Positions 24,459 to 33,963 of a DNA stretch of 64,000 nucleotides are shown piece after piece. The position numbers and the translations under genes are program-made. This DNA is from Novosphingobium subterraneum (GTDB lineage Bacteria > Pseudomonadota > Alphaproteobacteria > Sphingomonadales > Sphingomonadaceae): NCBI RefSeq assembly GCF_000807925.1, contig NZ_JRVC01000020.1, forward strand, positions 1-64,000, given 5' to 3'. The notes beneath the pieces are model-generated. The model made no database searches, had not been told where the DNA came from, and saw only the letters and a program-made list of their open reading frames with translations. Position 1 is the first letter of the stretch; every line of letters begins with the position of its first letter.

Positions 24459-27036
24459 TCAGAACGAACGGCGGACCGAAACCGACCAGGTCCGCGGGCG
24501 GCCCGGCTGTCCCGATGCAGTGCCTGCACCGAACGCTTCCTGCAGCAGGGTCAGGAAGTAGTACTTGTTCGTCAGGTTCTGCACTTCGAGCGTGACGCCC
24601 CAGTCCTTGGCATCCGATTGCCAGCCGAGACGGGCATTGGCGAGGAAATAGCCGTCAATCCGGTTGGACAGGCGCAGCGTGGTGATCGGCCCGCCGCCAC
24701 CGGCATTGCTGAACGGCGAAGGCGTTACCGGGCTGTTGGCCGGAACCGTGCTGCTTACCGCCAGGCTGTCGATATTGGCGGCCTCGGTGTAGATCTTCGA
24801 TTGATAGGCACCATCGAGGCGGACCGTGACCATGCCCTTGAGCACGTCGGGAATGTCATACTGCACGCCGATCGCCGCCTTCCACTTCGGCGTATAGGGC
24901 GTCACGTCGTTCAGCGTCACCCCGGTCGAGAGCGTATCGACCTTCTGGTACTTGAAATCGAGGTAGCTGAGCGAACCGTCGATCGTGAAGTTGTCGACCG
25001 GACGGATCAGCGTCTCCACTTCGAAACCCTTCACGTGGGCAGATCCGACGTTCGAGGGCCGCAGGCACGGGGTGGCCTGCGAAGACCCGCCCGGACCCGC
25101 CGTGGCAAGGTCAAGGCAGTTCACACTCGACAGGATGATGTTCTTGTAATCGTTGAAGAAGGCCGAGACGTTGAGGCGCAGCTTGCGATCGAACAGGTCG
25201 GACTTGAACCCGGCTTCGTAGGCGGTGATCGTCTCGGGCCGGAAGGCCGTGGCCTGGCTCGGGAAGAACGGACGCGGATTGACGCCGCCGGCGCGATAGC
25301 CGGTCGATACCTGTGCGTAGAACAGGAACTCGGGGCTGAAGCGATAGTCCGCCGCCACGCGCCAGTCGACGCGGTTGTCGCGGAACTTCGCGGTCAGGCC
25401 GTCAAGCCCGAAAAGCAGGCAGTTGGGCTGGTTGCCGATGCCGGTCGGACCTGCAGTGGGGCGCGCCGAGGAAGAAGTTGCACGGACCCTGGATGTTGGT
25501 TCCATCCGGATTCTTGCGGACGTAGCCATAGTCCTTCTCGTCCCATGACTGGCGGATGCCGCCGGTCAGGTTGGCCGCATCGCTCAATGCATAAGTGAAG
25601 TTGGCGAAGATCGCCTTGTTCTTGGCCGGCGTCGGATCGGGCCCGTGGCGGAAGTCGATCCCGGCATAGTTCAGGTTGATGCGGCCGGTGAAGGTGCCGC
25701 GCGTATCGAAGTAGAAGCCGCCCACGGTGAAGTCGAGCTTGTCGTCGAGCACCTTGCCCGACAGACGCAGCTCCTGGCTCCACTGGCGGTTCTTCTGGGT
25801 CTGGTTGAGATTGTTGTTGGCAATCGGCGAACCGTCGGAATCGTAGGACCAGTCCGCCGTGTATTGGCGCCATGACGTGATCGACTTGAGCTTGAGCTGG
25901 TCCGAAACGTCAACGTCGATGGTCAACGCCGCGCCATAGTTATCCAGATCCGAATGCGGATCGGTGAACGTCGGCTTGTAGGGCATCTGGCTGTCGGGCC
26001 GGGCCGGGTCCGCATAAGTCGCATAGGAGATATAGCGGCGATCGTATCCGGTGATCGTGTCGCAGCTGTTCACCCCGTTGGGCACGAACATGCAGTTGAG
26101 CGGAATGCCCGCGCCGTTGGTACCTTGCAGGAACGGACGGCCACCGGTGAAGGTCGCATTCGGGCCGTCGAACACTGCAGAGGTATTTGCATAGAGCAGC
26201 ACGTTTGCGCCCGGCTCGTTGCGCTCGCGCGTGTAGTCGCCAGAAAGGTTGATATCCACCGTCTCGGTCGGCTGCCAGCGCAGCGAGACCTTGCCCGCCA
26301 CCGACGACGTGCCGCCGACATTGCCCAGCACCGGGTTCGCGCCCTTGGCAAACGTCGGGACATTCGTGCCCGGATGGGTCAGGTTGTAATCGAGCCGCTT
26401 GACGTAGCCATCGATATTCTTGGTCACGCCCGCCACGCGCATGAACAGGTTTTCCGACAGCTTGAGGTCGAACAGCCCGCGCACGTCGATGCGGTTGTAG
26501 CGGCCATAGGTCGCCTCCATCGAACCGCTGTTGCTGCCTTCCGGTTTCTTGGAATAGAGCTTGATCGAACCGCCCAGCGAGTTGCGCCCAGCCAGCGTGC
26601 CCTGCGGCCCGCGCAGCACTTCCACGCGGTCAAGATCGGTCAGGTCCAGCAGCGAACCGGTCAGCGTCGGCAGGTATACGTCATCGATGTACATGCCCAC
26701 GCCCGGCTCGAGCGCAAAGTTGGGGTCGGTCTGGCCGACGCCGCGGATGAAGGCGATGATGCCGGGGCCGAGTTCTTGGCCCTGCGGTTTGAGCGTTACG
26801 TTGGGCGCCTGCGCGGCGATTTCCGACACGTTGGTCTGCCCGCGCTGCTGCAACAGCTCGCCGCTCACAGCCGTGATCGCCAGCGGGGTATCCTGAAGGT
26901 TCTGGGCGCGGAACTGCGCGGTGACGACGATCTCGTCGGTCGTTGGCACCTTTTCCTCGGCAGCATCCTGCGCCAGGGCGGTTCCGGTCATCGACAGGGC
27001 AAGCAGGCTCGCGCCCGCGCGAAGCAGTTTCATCAT
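24459..27036 (-). pseudogene. TonB-dependent receptor (TBDR C) with a +1 frameshift
   Basis: Two reading frames together give a complete receptor of about 859 residues. The N-terminal part (27036 to about 25460) has a signal peptide ending at GTALAQ, EIVVTAQFRAQNLQDTP, and VEVLRGPQGTLAGRNSLGG. The C-terminal part (about 25460 to 24459) continues from PTAGPTGIGNQPNCLLFG to a barrel end RTWSVSVRRSF. The switch falls at a run of four G residues at 25458-25461 (plus strand); three would restore the frame. The total length is 3n+1, as expected for one inserted base. A real disruption, phase variation or a sequencing error are all possible. Confidence 0.85.
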
Positions 27037-27145
27037 CCTCTCCTCCCACGCCGTGCCCGGTTGCGACCTGGAGGCTTTTCACCTGTCGGCACGCTCCGAT
27101 TTTTTCGGATCGCGGCCTTTCGGTCGAAGCATCGGCGATATCGGG

Positions 27146-27173
27146 AGTATGCCCGATTTCATGTTATGGTCAA
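27146..27173 (-). promoter_or_regulatory. Candidate sigma-70-like promoter for TBDR C
   Basis: On the minus strand TTGACC (27173-27168) and CATACT (27151-27146) are spaced 16 bases and lie 110 bases upstream of the TBDR C start, in the divergent region with the MarR gene. The surrounding sequence is AT-richer than average, with CAATAGCAACTTTTGGTAG next to it, a possible MarR site. Confidence 0.35.
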
Positions 27174-27245
27174 TAGCAACTTTTGGTAGAATTGGCGTGA
27201 CTGGTTGGTGATGCAAAACCGCCCCGGCGATGATAGGCAGCAGGC

Positions 27246-27653
27246 ATGAAACATCCGCTCGATCCCATGCTGGGCTTTCATCTGGTGCGGACCGCGAACC
27301 TTGCCCTGCGCGCCGTCAACGCCTCCTATGGCGATCTTGGCCTGCGCCATCCCGACGCTGCGGTCCTGCTGGTCATCGAGGCCAATCCGGGCATCACGCA
27401 AAGCGCCATCGGCAAGATGCTCAAGATCCAGCGCTCCAACATCGCGACTATGGTCTCGCGGCTGGTGGATCGCGGCCTGCTCGAACGCCGGCCGGGCAAG
27501 GGCAAGACCATCGGCATGTTCCTGTCCAGCCAGGGCCAATCGGTCATGCCTCGCATTCACGCCGCCTCGCACGAGGGTGAGGCCCTGCTCACCGATGCCA
27601 TCGGCGAGGACGCCTACCGCGCCGTTCTCGAAACGCTCCGGAAGATTCGCTAG
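27246..27653 (+). CDS. MarR-family transcriptional regulator
   Basis: Winged-helix protein of 135 residues. The recognition region reads GITQSAIGKMLKIQRSNIATMVSRLVDRGLLERR, followed by the wing GKGKTIGMFLSSQG. It is divergent from TBDR C and probably controls that promoter or its own. Its 3' end overlaps by four bases the 3' end of the converging globin-coupled sensor gene. Ligand unknown; phenolic acids are common for the family. Confidence 0.85.
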   Translation: MKHPLDPMLGFHLVRTANLALRAVNASYGDLGLRHPDAAVLLVIEANPGITQSAIGKMLKIQRSNIATMVSRLVDRGLLERRPGKGKTIGMFLSSQGQSVMPRIHAASHEGEALLTDAIGEDAYRAVLETLRKIR

Positions 27654-29083
27654 GCTACCCGCCGCAACTCGGGCACCTGGTGGCTGTGGTGTCCCGAGAA
27701 GACCGCCACCGCCGTGGCAAGCCTGCCCGATGTCGTGGCCATGCTGCGCGTTGCCGCCGCGCTCTGTTCCACCATGGCCGCGTTCTGCTGCGTTGCGAGG
27801 TCAATCTCGCTGATTGCCTGGTTGACCTTCAGGGCATAGGCCGCCTGTTCTTCGGTCAGTTGCGCGGCTTCGACCACGCCCGTGCTGATCTCGGTCACCT
27901 TGCCGATGATCGCATGGAGCATCACGCCCGTGCCTTTGACCAGTTCGGCGCCCCGATCCACCTGCTCCCGGCTTGCCGAAAGCAGCTTCTTGATATTGTC
28001 GGCCGCTTCCGACGATCGCTGCGCCAGCGCCCGCACCTCATTCGCCACAACGGCAAAGCCGCGCCCCATCTCGCCCACGCGCGCAGCCTCGACTCCCGCG
28101 TTCAGCGCCAGCAGGTTGGTCTGGAAGGCGATGCCGTCGATGATCTCGGCGATCTGGACCACCTCCTGAGCGCTCTGCTGGGCATCGTCCATTGCGCTGA
28201 TCGCCTCGCGCACCGCCTCGCGGCCCTGCGTCGCCTCGCTCTCGGTATCGTGCGCCGATACCCTCAGGTCTGCCATCGACCGTGATGTCTTGTTGAGACC
28301 ACTGCTCAGTTCATCGATGGCGCGCGCGCAATCCTGCACATTGTTGGCCTGCCGCTCGGTGCGCGAAGCCAGGTTCTCGGTTGCTGCACGAATTTCGTCG
28401 GTCGAGGTGGCAATGTGGCTGCTGCTGTCGGCCACGAGGCCGATCGTCGCGGAAAGCCGTTCCAGCGCCTTGTTGAAATCGTCCTCGACCTGTCGGAAGC
28501 TTTCCGGCAGGTCGCTCATCCGCGTCGAAAGATCGCCTTCGGCCAGCGCACGCAACGATACGCCCATCTTGCCCAGCACGATGTCGCGCGTGGTCTTCTC
28601 GGCCATTTCGAAGTAGGTCGAAAGGGCGATGTCCATGTCGATCATCGACACCTTGACCAAGGCCACCAGATCCTTGGCCATCCGCCGCCTTGCCGGCGAA
28701 AAGCGCCCTGCCCCGCGCAGCACCATCGCCTCGATCATGTGCTCGAGGATCAGCGCATAGCCGCCGATGTACCACTTGGGCTCGAGACCGATGCGGGCAT
28801 GGGTATTCCCGATCGTCAGTGCGCGCTCGTGATAGGCCTGGTCGAGCCCGTCCTCGAACACCCTGATCCAGTGGTCGGCTTGCGCATTGCGGGCGTGGCG
28901 CACCCGGTCCGACGAGGAGAAGAACTTGCCCAGCGCAGGAGTGGCGCCGAGCTTGTCGTAGAACTTCTCCAGCCCGCCATCCACCGTCCGCGCCACGAAG
29001 CGCGCCAGCCGATTGAAGCTGCCCTCGTTCCTGCCGAGTTCGTAGAAGCCAATGCGTTCCTGCAGATCCCGTGCGACGACCAT
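27650..29083 (-). CDS. Globin-coupled methyl-accepting chemotaxis sensor (HemAT-like)
   Basis: Soluble sensor of 477 residues without transmembrane segments. An N-terminal globin domain (about 1-155) has a candidate proximal haem His71 in ARNAQADHWIRVF and conserved IGNTHARIGLEPKWYIGGY. A HAMP-like linker lies around 165-215 and a methyl-accepting signalling domain around 235-460, with hairpin tip AFQTNLLALNAGVEAARVGEMGRGFAVVANEVR. The tip differs from the usual ALNAAVEAARAGE at two positions. It likely senses oxygen and signals to CheA. ATG at 29083 has AAGGA six bases upstream; a TTG lies at 29089. No che or motility genes are in the window. Confidence 0.9.
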   Translation of the reverse strand: MVVARDLQERIGFYELGRNEGSFNRLARFVARTVDGGLEKFYDKLGATPALGKFFSSSDRVRHARNAQADHWIRVFEDGLDQAYHERALTIGNTHARIGLEPKWYIGGYALILEHMIEAMVLRGAGRFSPARRRMAKDLVALVKVSMIDMDIALSTYFEMAEKTTRDIVLGKMGVSLRALAEGDLSTRMSDLPESFRQVEDDFNKALERLSATIGLVADSSSHIATSTDEIRAATENLASRTERQANNVQDCARAIDELSSGLNKTSRSMADLRVSAHDTESEATQGREAVREAISAMDDAQQSAQEVVQIAEIIDGIAFQTNLLALNAGVEAARVGEMGRGFAVVANEVRALAQRSSEAADNIKKLLSASREQVDRGAELVKGTGVMLHAIIGKVTEISTGVVEAAQLTEEQAAYALKVNQAISEIDLATQQNAAMVEQSAAATRSMATTSGRLATAVAVFSGHHSHQVPELRRVA

Positions 29084-29196
29084 GTACAATCCTTTCCGGT
29101 ACAGGCCGCAAGCTAATTAACCGGACTGAATTGGTCGGAAATGGGGCGTTATGGGAATCCGTCTATGCACGAAGGGACAGGGTCAGGTTTGGCGAA

Positions 29197-29616
29197 TCAG
29201 CTGACTGCGGCGCCCTTCGCCTTCACCTCCGCCGCAGCCCGAAAGACGGCATGGTCGAAATAGAAGGGTTTGATTTCGCAGCATTTCCCGTCGCGGAAGC
29301 GGAACATTTCGCACAGTTCTGCCGGCGCAAGCGAAGGGTCGGCGAACTGGAACGATAGTATCGTCACCGCGTGATCCTTGCCCGCCGTGGTCTCGACACG
29401 GTTAAGACCAGCAACATCCACCAGCCCCATGACCTTGATGTAGAGTTCCTTCAGCGCATTCTTGCCGCGATAGACGCCTTCCATCGGCAGGCCCGGCGCT
29501 TCGCTGACGATGAAGTCGTCGGTCAGCATGGAGGCTGCCTTGTCCCAATCGCCCGTGCCGGTTGCGGCATAGAGGTCGTCGACAAACTGGATCATCTCTT
29601 GTGCGGTCATGGTCAT
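29197..29616 (-). CDS. NTF2-like/SnoaL-fold protein
   Basis: Protein of 139 residues with the cone-shaped NTF2-like pattern: an N-terminal helix (AQEMIQFVDDLYAATGTGDWDKAASMLTDDF), then strands ending in CEMFRFRDGKCCEIKPFYFD. Such proteins act as isomerases, hydrolases or small cyclases, or bind ligands. The start at 29616 has GAGAGGA seven bases upstream; a second ATG is at 29610. It is divergent from the MDR gene at 29727 and shares its CTAGC-N6-GCTAG element. Specific function unknown. Confidence 0.78.
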   Translation of the reverse strand: MTMTAQEMIQFVDDLYAATGTGDWDKAASMLTDDFIVSEAPGLPMEGVYRGKNALKELYIKVMGLVDVAGLNRVETTAGKDHAVTILSFQFADPSLAPAELCEMFRFRDGKCCEIKPFYFDHAVFRAAAEVKAKGAAVS

Positions 29617-29674
29617 GGCGTTGTCCTCTCTCGTTCTTGGCCACAGGATCAACCATGAGCTGCTTCGCGGAAAC

Positions 29675-29690
29675 CTAGCGATATGGCTAG
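29675..29690. promoter_or_regulatory. Candidate operator CTAGC-N6-GCTAG
   Basis: CTAGC and GCTAG separated by six bases, preceded by AACC, lies in the divergent region between the NTF2-like gene and the MDR gene. The same half-site and spacing, and the same AACCTAGCG 9-mer, occur at 62520-62535 before a Rieske oxygenase gene. Confidence 0.4.
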
Positions 29691-29726
29691 CGATGCGTTT
29701 GCGCGGGGCGCCGCTAAGGTCCACTG

Positions 29727-30734
29727 ATGGAGAGGACACGCCAGATCACGCTCGCCCGCCGCCCCGTCGGCATCCCGGTCCCCGAGGACTTCTCGCTCGT
29801 CGAGGTTGATCGGCCAGTGCCCGGCCCGGGGGAAATCCTCGTGCGCATGCGCGTCGGCTCGTGCGATCCCGCCATTCGCGGTTTTCTCGATGACCGGCCC
29901 AGCTACCTGCCCCCGGTCGCGCTCGGCGCACCGATCAACGGCATGTCGCTTGGCGAAGTGGTGGAATCGAACAACCCGGACTGGCCCGTCGGCACGCTTG
30001 TGCGCACGTTCGCGGTCTGGTCGGAATACTATGTCGTCGGCGCAGATGCGCTCGGGATCGAGAAAGTGGAGCAGGCGCCGGGCGTGCCGCTCCAGCATTA
30101 CATGGGCGCACTCGGGCCGGTCGGGCTCACTGCGTGGGTTGGCCTGTTCGAGATCGGCAAGGCGAAAGCTGGCGAAACCGTGGTCGTCAGTGCCGCGGCC
30201 GGCGCCACCGGCAGCACCGTGGTCCAGCTCGCCAAGGCGGCAGGGTGCCGCGTGATCGGACTTGCCGGTGGCCCGGCGAAAGCACAGATCGTCAAGGACC
30301 TCGGCGCGGATGTTGCCATCGACTACCGCTCCGTGAGCAATCTGGCCGAAGCGATCAAGGCAGCAGCGCCAGACGGGGTCGATGTCTATTTCGACAACGT
30401 CGGCGGTGAAACGCTCGACGCCATCCTGCCGCTGATGCGCCTGCACGGCCGCATCGCCGTCTGCGGCATGATCGCGCAATACAACGATGCCGATAATCCC
30501 CACGGCAACCGCAACCTGTGGCAACTGGTGGTCAATCGCCTGACCATGCGCGGCTTCATCACTTATGACCACCCCGAGGTTCTGGGCGAAGCGCAGGCCA
30601 TGCTCGATCGCCTCTTCGCCGAAGGGAAGCTCAAGCCGCTGGAGAACGTGCGTTCGGGCATCGAGAAGCTGCCCGAAGCCTTCATCGAACTGATGAGTGG
30701 CAAGACCACCGGCAAGACACTGGTGCTGATCTGA
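29727..30734 (+). CDS. NADP-dependent medium-chain oxidoreductase (zinc-free, PTGR/CurA-like)
   Basis: Protein of 335 residues in the zinc-independent MDR branch that reduces enone double bonds. The NADP motif is VVSAAAGATGSTVVQLAKAAG near residue 155, with YFDNVGGETLDAILPLM following, both typical of prostaglandin reductase/CurA-like enzymes. It heads a tight operon with SDR, VOC and Rieske ferredoxin genes. Two paralogues lie at 38016 and 43326. It probably reduces an alpha,beta-unsaturated intermediate of a ring or side-chain pathway. Confidence 0.88.
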   Translation: MERTRQITLARRPVGIPVPEDFSLVEVDRPVPGPGEILVRMRVGSCDPAIRGFLDDRPSYLPPVALGAPINGMSLGEVVESNNPDWPVGTLVRTFAVWSEYYVVGADALGIEKVEQAPGVPLQHYMGALGPVGLTAWVGLFEIGKAKAGETVVVSAAAGATGSTVVQLAKAAGCRVIGLAGGPAKAQIVKDLGADVAIDYRSVSNLAEAIKAAAPDGVDVYFDNVGGETLDAILPLMRLHGRIAVCGMIAQYNDADNPHGNRNLWQLVVNRLTMRGFITYDHPEVLGEAQAMLDRLFAEGKLKPLENVRSGIEKLPEAFIELMSGKTTGKTLVLI

Positions 30735-31471
30735 TGGCGGTGCTGGCCGGAAAGATCGCGTTCGTAACCGGCGGTGCATCGGGCCTCGGCGAAGCCATCG
30801 CCCGCGCCTATGCCAGCGAAGGCGCGTCGGTCATCATCGCCGACATCGATACCGCCAATGGCGAAGTTCTCGCCACGGCACTCGGCGCGCGCTTCGTCCA
30901 TCTCGACGTGACGCAGGAAGCCTCCTGGGCCAAGGCGCTCGCCCCGTTTGAGCGCATCGACGTGCTGGTCAACAATGCCGGGATCACCACCCTCGGCTCG
31001 ATCGAGGAGATCACGCTCGACCAGTTCCGCCATGAACTCGATATCGACGTGCTCGGCGTGTTCATGGGCACGCAGGCCGTCCTGCCGAAGATGAAGGCCC
31101 ATGGCGGGTCGATCATCAACATGTCCTCGCTGTCGGGAGTGAAAGCCTCGGCCAACCTCGTCGCCTACAACGCGGCCAAGGCGGCGGTGACGCTGATGAC
31201 CAAGTCCTGCGCCCTGCACTTTGCCGAAAAGGGCTATGGCATCCGCTGCAACTCGATCCACCCCGGCGCCATCCACACGCCGATCATCGACAAGGTGCTG
31301 GCGCAGAGTGACGATCCGGACGCGCTTTACCAGAGCTTCGTCGATGTCCACCCGGTCAAGCGCCTCGGCAAGCCTGAGGAAATCGCGGCCATGGCCGTGT
31401 TCCTTGCCAGCGATGCCAGCGCCTTTGCCACCGGCGCCGAATTCCGCGTCGACGGCGGCGCCTCGATCTGA
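30734..31471 (+). CDS. SDR family oxidoreductase
   Basis: Classical SDR of 245 residues with TGGASGLG, NNAG, and catalytic Ser/YNAAK, ending FRVDGGASI. The start overlaps the MDR stop as TGATG, giving translational coupling. It is close in role to the MDR partner, and an equivalent MDR-SDR pair is at 43326/44338. Confidence 0.88.
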   Translation: MAVLAGKIAFVTGGASGLGEAIARAYASEGASVIIADIDTANGEVLATALGARFVHLDVTQEASWAKALAPFERIDVLVNNAGITTLGSIEEITLDQFRHELDIDVLGVFMGTQAVLPKMKAHGGSIINMSSLSGVKASANLVAYNAAKAAVTLMTKSCALHFAEKGYGIRCNSIHPGAIHTPIIDKVLAQSDDPDALYQSFVDVHPVKRLGKPEEIAAMAVFLASDASAFATGAEFRVDGGASI

Positions 31472-32001
31472 TGAGCGGGCTTCCGATCCGGCAGGTGGCG
31501 TTCTTCGTCGAAGACGTGCGCGCGGCCGCCCGGGCACACCATGAAGCCTTCGGCTCCGGCCCGTTCTTCGTGGCCGACAACATTCCGCTGGCCCGCGCCG
31601 TCCATCGCGGGGTGGAGCGCCAGCTGGACCACAGCTCTGCCTATGGCCAGTGGGGCGATGTGATGGTGGAGTTCGTCGCCCAGAACAATTCCGGCCCATC
31701 CCCCTTCTGCGATCTCTATCCCGAAGGCTCGGGCCGCTGGGGAATGCATCATGTCGCGGTCTTCGTGGACGATGTCGATACGGAGCTTGCCCGCTTTGCC
31801 GCACGTGGCGCACCTTGCGCCCTGCGCGCCGAGATGACCGACGGGTTCGTCTTCGCCTTTGCCGACACCACCGCCACGCTGGGCCTGTTCACCGAACTCT
31901 ACGCCCCCACAAAAACGCTGGTTGATTTCTACGCCATGGTCGCGCACGCGGCGAAGGATTATCGGGGATCGGACCCGATCCAGACCATCCGATTGACTTG
32001 A
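31471..32001 (+). CDS. VOC family protein
   Basis: Protein of 176 residues with two VOC half-modules: RQVAFFVEDVRAAARAHHEAF at the start and MHHVAVFVDDVDTELARFAARG near residue 90, with a Glu-containing GLFTELYAP near 146. The start overlaps the SDR stop as TGATG. It is a metal-binding isomerase/dioxygenase/lyase fold of unknown substrate, part of the MDR-SDR operon. Confidence 0.8.
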   Translation: MSGLPIRQVAFFVEDVRAAARAHHEAFGSGPFFVADNIPLARAVHRGVERQLDHSSAYGQWGDVMVEFVAQNNSGPSPFCDLYPEGSGRWGMHHVAVFVDDVDTELARFAARGAPCALRAEMTDGFVFAFADTTATLGLFTELYAPTKTLVDFYAMVAHAAKDYRGSDPIQTIRLT

Positions 32002-32012
32002 GGACCGAGACG

Positions 32013-32363
32013 TTGAGCGAGACCTGGCACAGCCTGATTGCCGAAACCGAATTCCCCGCCGAGGGCAAGATCGCCACGAAGATCGCCGGCTGGCACGTCC
32101 TTGTCGCAAAGACCGAAGACGGCCTGTTTGCCGTCAACGATCGCTGCACCCATCAGGCCGCGCTCATCTCTACCGGCCGCATCCGGCGCGGCGCGGTGAT
32201 GTGCCCGCTGCACGGCGCGCGGTTCGAAATGGCCTCTGGCCGCTGCATCGGCGGTGCCTACAAGGACCTGCGCACCTTCCCCGTCCGCGTCGAAGGCGGA
32301 CAGATCGAGGTGTGCATTCCCGATGAGGCTCCCGGCATGGACGAGTTGCCGGTCGTCCTCTGA
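32013..32363 (+). CDS. Rieske [2Fe-2S] ferredoxin, TTG start
   Basis: Protein of 116 residues with a complete Rieske motif: DRCTHQAALIS and, about 15 residues later, MCPLHGARFEMASG. Such ferredoxins carry electrons from a reductase to Rieske oxygenases or some P450s. The preferred start is TTG at 32013 with AGGA eight bases upstream; no ATG precedes the conserved region. It follows the VOC gene by 11 bases. No reductase gene is in the window, although three oxygenase alpha subunits and a P450 are nearby and need a donor. Confidence 0.85.
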   Translation: MSETWHSLIAETEFPAEGKIATKIAGWHVLVAKTEDGLFAVNDRCTHQAALISTGRIRRGAVMCPLHGARFEMASGRCIGGAYKDLRTFPVRVEGGQIEVCIPDEAPGMDELPVVL

Positions 32364-32456
32364 ACTCGCTGCCCGAACTCGCTCAAAGCGCAGGTTCACC
32401 CTGCCCGCAGGCGCGTTAGTCTCCCCCCAACCAAACCCAACGGGAGAGACAGGACC

Positions 32457-32885
32457 ATGCCCTTCACCGGCCCCGCCGAAGACCGCCTCGCCATCCGCGA
32501 GCTGCTTGAAACCTATGCCGACGCCGTCACCCGCGTCGATGCCGAGGACTGGGCCGCGACCTGGGCCGAGGACGCCGAATGGTCCCTGCCTGATTACCCG
32601 GAACTCGGCACCACCCGTGGCCGCGCGGCGATCAAGGCGATGTGGATCGAGGCGATGAAGAACTACCCCGGCATCATGTTCGAAGCCTGGCCGGGGTCGA
32701 TCGAGGTCAATGGCGATACCGCCACCATGCGCAGCTACACCAGCGAGGTCTACGACCAGAACGGCACGACCATGCGCGACCGCGGCGTCTATGAAGACAC
32801 TTGCGTCAAGATCGATGGCAAATGGCTGTTCAAGAGCCGCTCATTCCGCAACATCCACCGCCAGCACGCCCCCAAGGGCTGCTGA
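32457..32885 (+). CDS. NTF2-like/SnoaL_4-fold protein
   Basis: Protein of 142 residues. The N-terminal helix reads DRLAIRELLETYADAVTRVDAEDWAATWAEDAEW, and later strands include YEDTCVKIDGKWLFKSRSFRNIHR, a pattern common in small NTF2-like proteins next to Rieske oxygenases. GGGAGAG precedes the ATG. It follows the ferredoxin by 93 bases, so it may have its own promoter. It could be an isomerase/dehydratase or an oxygenase small-subunit-like partner; unproven. Confidence 0.8.
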   Translation: MPFTGPAEDRLAIRELLETYADAVTRVDAEDWAATWAEDAEWSLPDYPELGTTRGRAAIKAMWIEAMKNYPGIMFEAWPGSIEVNGDTATMRSYTSEVYDQNGTTMRDRGVYEDTCVKIDGKWLFKSRSFRNIHRQHAPKGC

Positions 32886-32898
32886 GCGGCAGCGCGGT

Positions 32899-33963
32899 TC
32901 AGGGTGCGCGGAACCACGCACCCTTGAACCACAGCGCCAGATTGACCAGCGCGATCAGCACTGGCACCTCCACCAGCGGACCGATCACCGCGGCAAAGGC
33001 CACGGGCGAGGCAAGGCCGAATGCCGCAATCGCCACGGCAATCGCCAGCTCGAAATTGTTCGACGCCGCCGTGAAGGCCAGCGATGCCGTGCGTTCATAG
33101 CCTGCGCCAATCGCCCTGCCCGCGGCGAACGCGGCGACGAACATCACCACGAAGAACACCACCAGCGGCAGACCCACCTTCAGCGCATCGAACGGCAAGG
33201 CAAGGATTTCGCCACCCTTGAGGCTGAACATCGCCACGATCGTGAACAGCAGCGCCGCCAGCGTCAGCGGGCTGATCGCCGGCACGAACTGCGTTTCGTA
33301 CCAATCGCGCCCCCTCGCGCCGACCAGCGCCTTGCGCACCAGAAATCCGGCGAGGAACGGGACTCCAAGATATGTCAGCACCGCCTTGGCGATCATCGCG
33401 AAGTCGATGTCCACCACCTGCCCTTCCAGACCGAAAACCGGCGGCAGGAAGGTCAGGTAGAACCAGGCATAGGGCACATAGAACAGGATCTGGAACAGCG
33501 AATTGAAGGCGACCAGCCCGGTCACGTACTCGGGGCTTCCCCCCGCCAGCTGGTTCCACACCAGCACCATCGCAATGCACGGCGCAATGCCGATCAGGAT
33601 CAGCCCGGTCATGTATTCGGGATTGTTCGGCAACAGCAGCGCGGCCAGTGCGAACATGAACGCGGGCGCAACGATCCAGCACAGCCCGAACGAAACCGCC
33701 AGAATCTTGCGATCCCGGAACACCTCTCCCAGTTCCTCGTAGCGGACCTTGGCGAGCGGCGGAAACATCATCAGGATCAGGCCGATGGCAATCGGGATGC
33801 TGGTCGAACCGACCGTCATCGCCCCCAGCGCCTGCGGCACCGCCGGCACGAAACTGCCGAGCGCAATGCCCAGCGCCATCGCGGCAAAGATCCACAGCGT
33901 AAGCCAGCGATCGAGGAACGACAGGCGCGGACGCTCCGGCGCCAGTGCTGCAATCGTCGCCAT
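32899..33963 (-). CDS. acr3: Arsenite efflux permease Acr3
   Basis: Integral membrane protein of 354 residues with about ten hydrophobic helices. The Acr3 signature is GIAPCIAMVLVWNQLAGG, whose Cys is required for arsenite transport in the family. It exports arsenite from the cytoplasm. The ATG overlaps the arsC stop as TGATG. It is the last gene of an arsR-arsI-arsC-acr3 operon. Confidence 0.93.
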   Translation of the reverse strand: MATIAALAPERPRLSFLDRWLTLWIFAAMALGIALGSFVPAVPQALGAMTVGSTSIPIAIGLILMMFPPLAKVRYEELGEVFRDRKILAVSFGLCWIVAPAFMFALAALLLPNNPEYMTGLILIGIAPCIAMVLVWNQLAGGSPEYVTGLVAFNSLFQILFYVPYAWFYLTFLPPVFGLEGQVVDIDFAMIAKAVLTYLGVPFLAGFLVRKALVGARGRDWYETQFVPAISPLTLAALLFTIVAMFSLKGGEILALPFDALKVGLPLVVFFVVMFVAAFAAGRAIGAGYERTASLAFTAASNNFELAIAVAIAAFGLASPVAFAAVIGPLVEVPVLIALVNLALWFKGAWFRAP

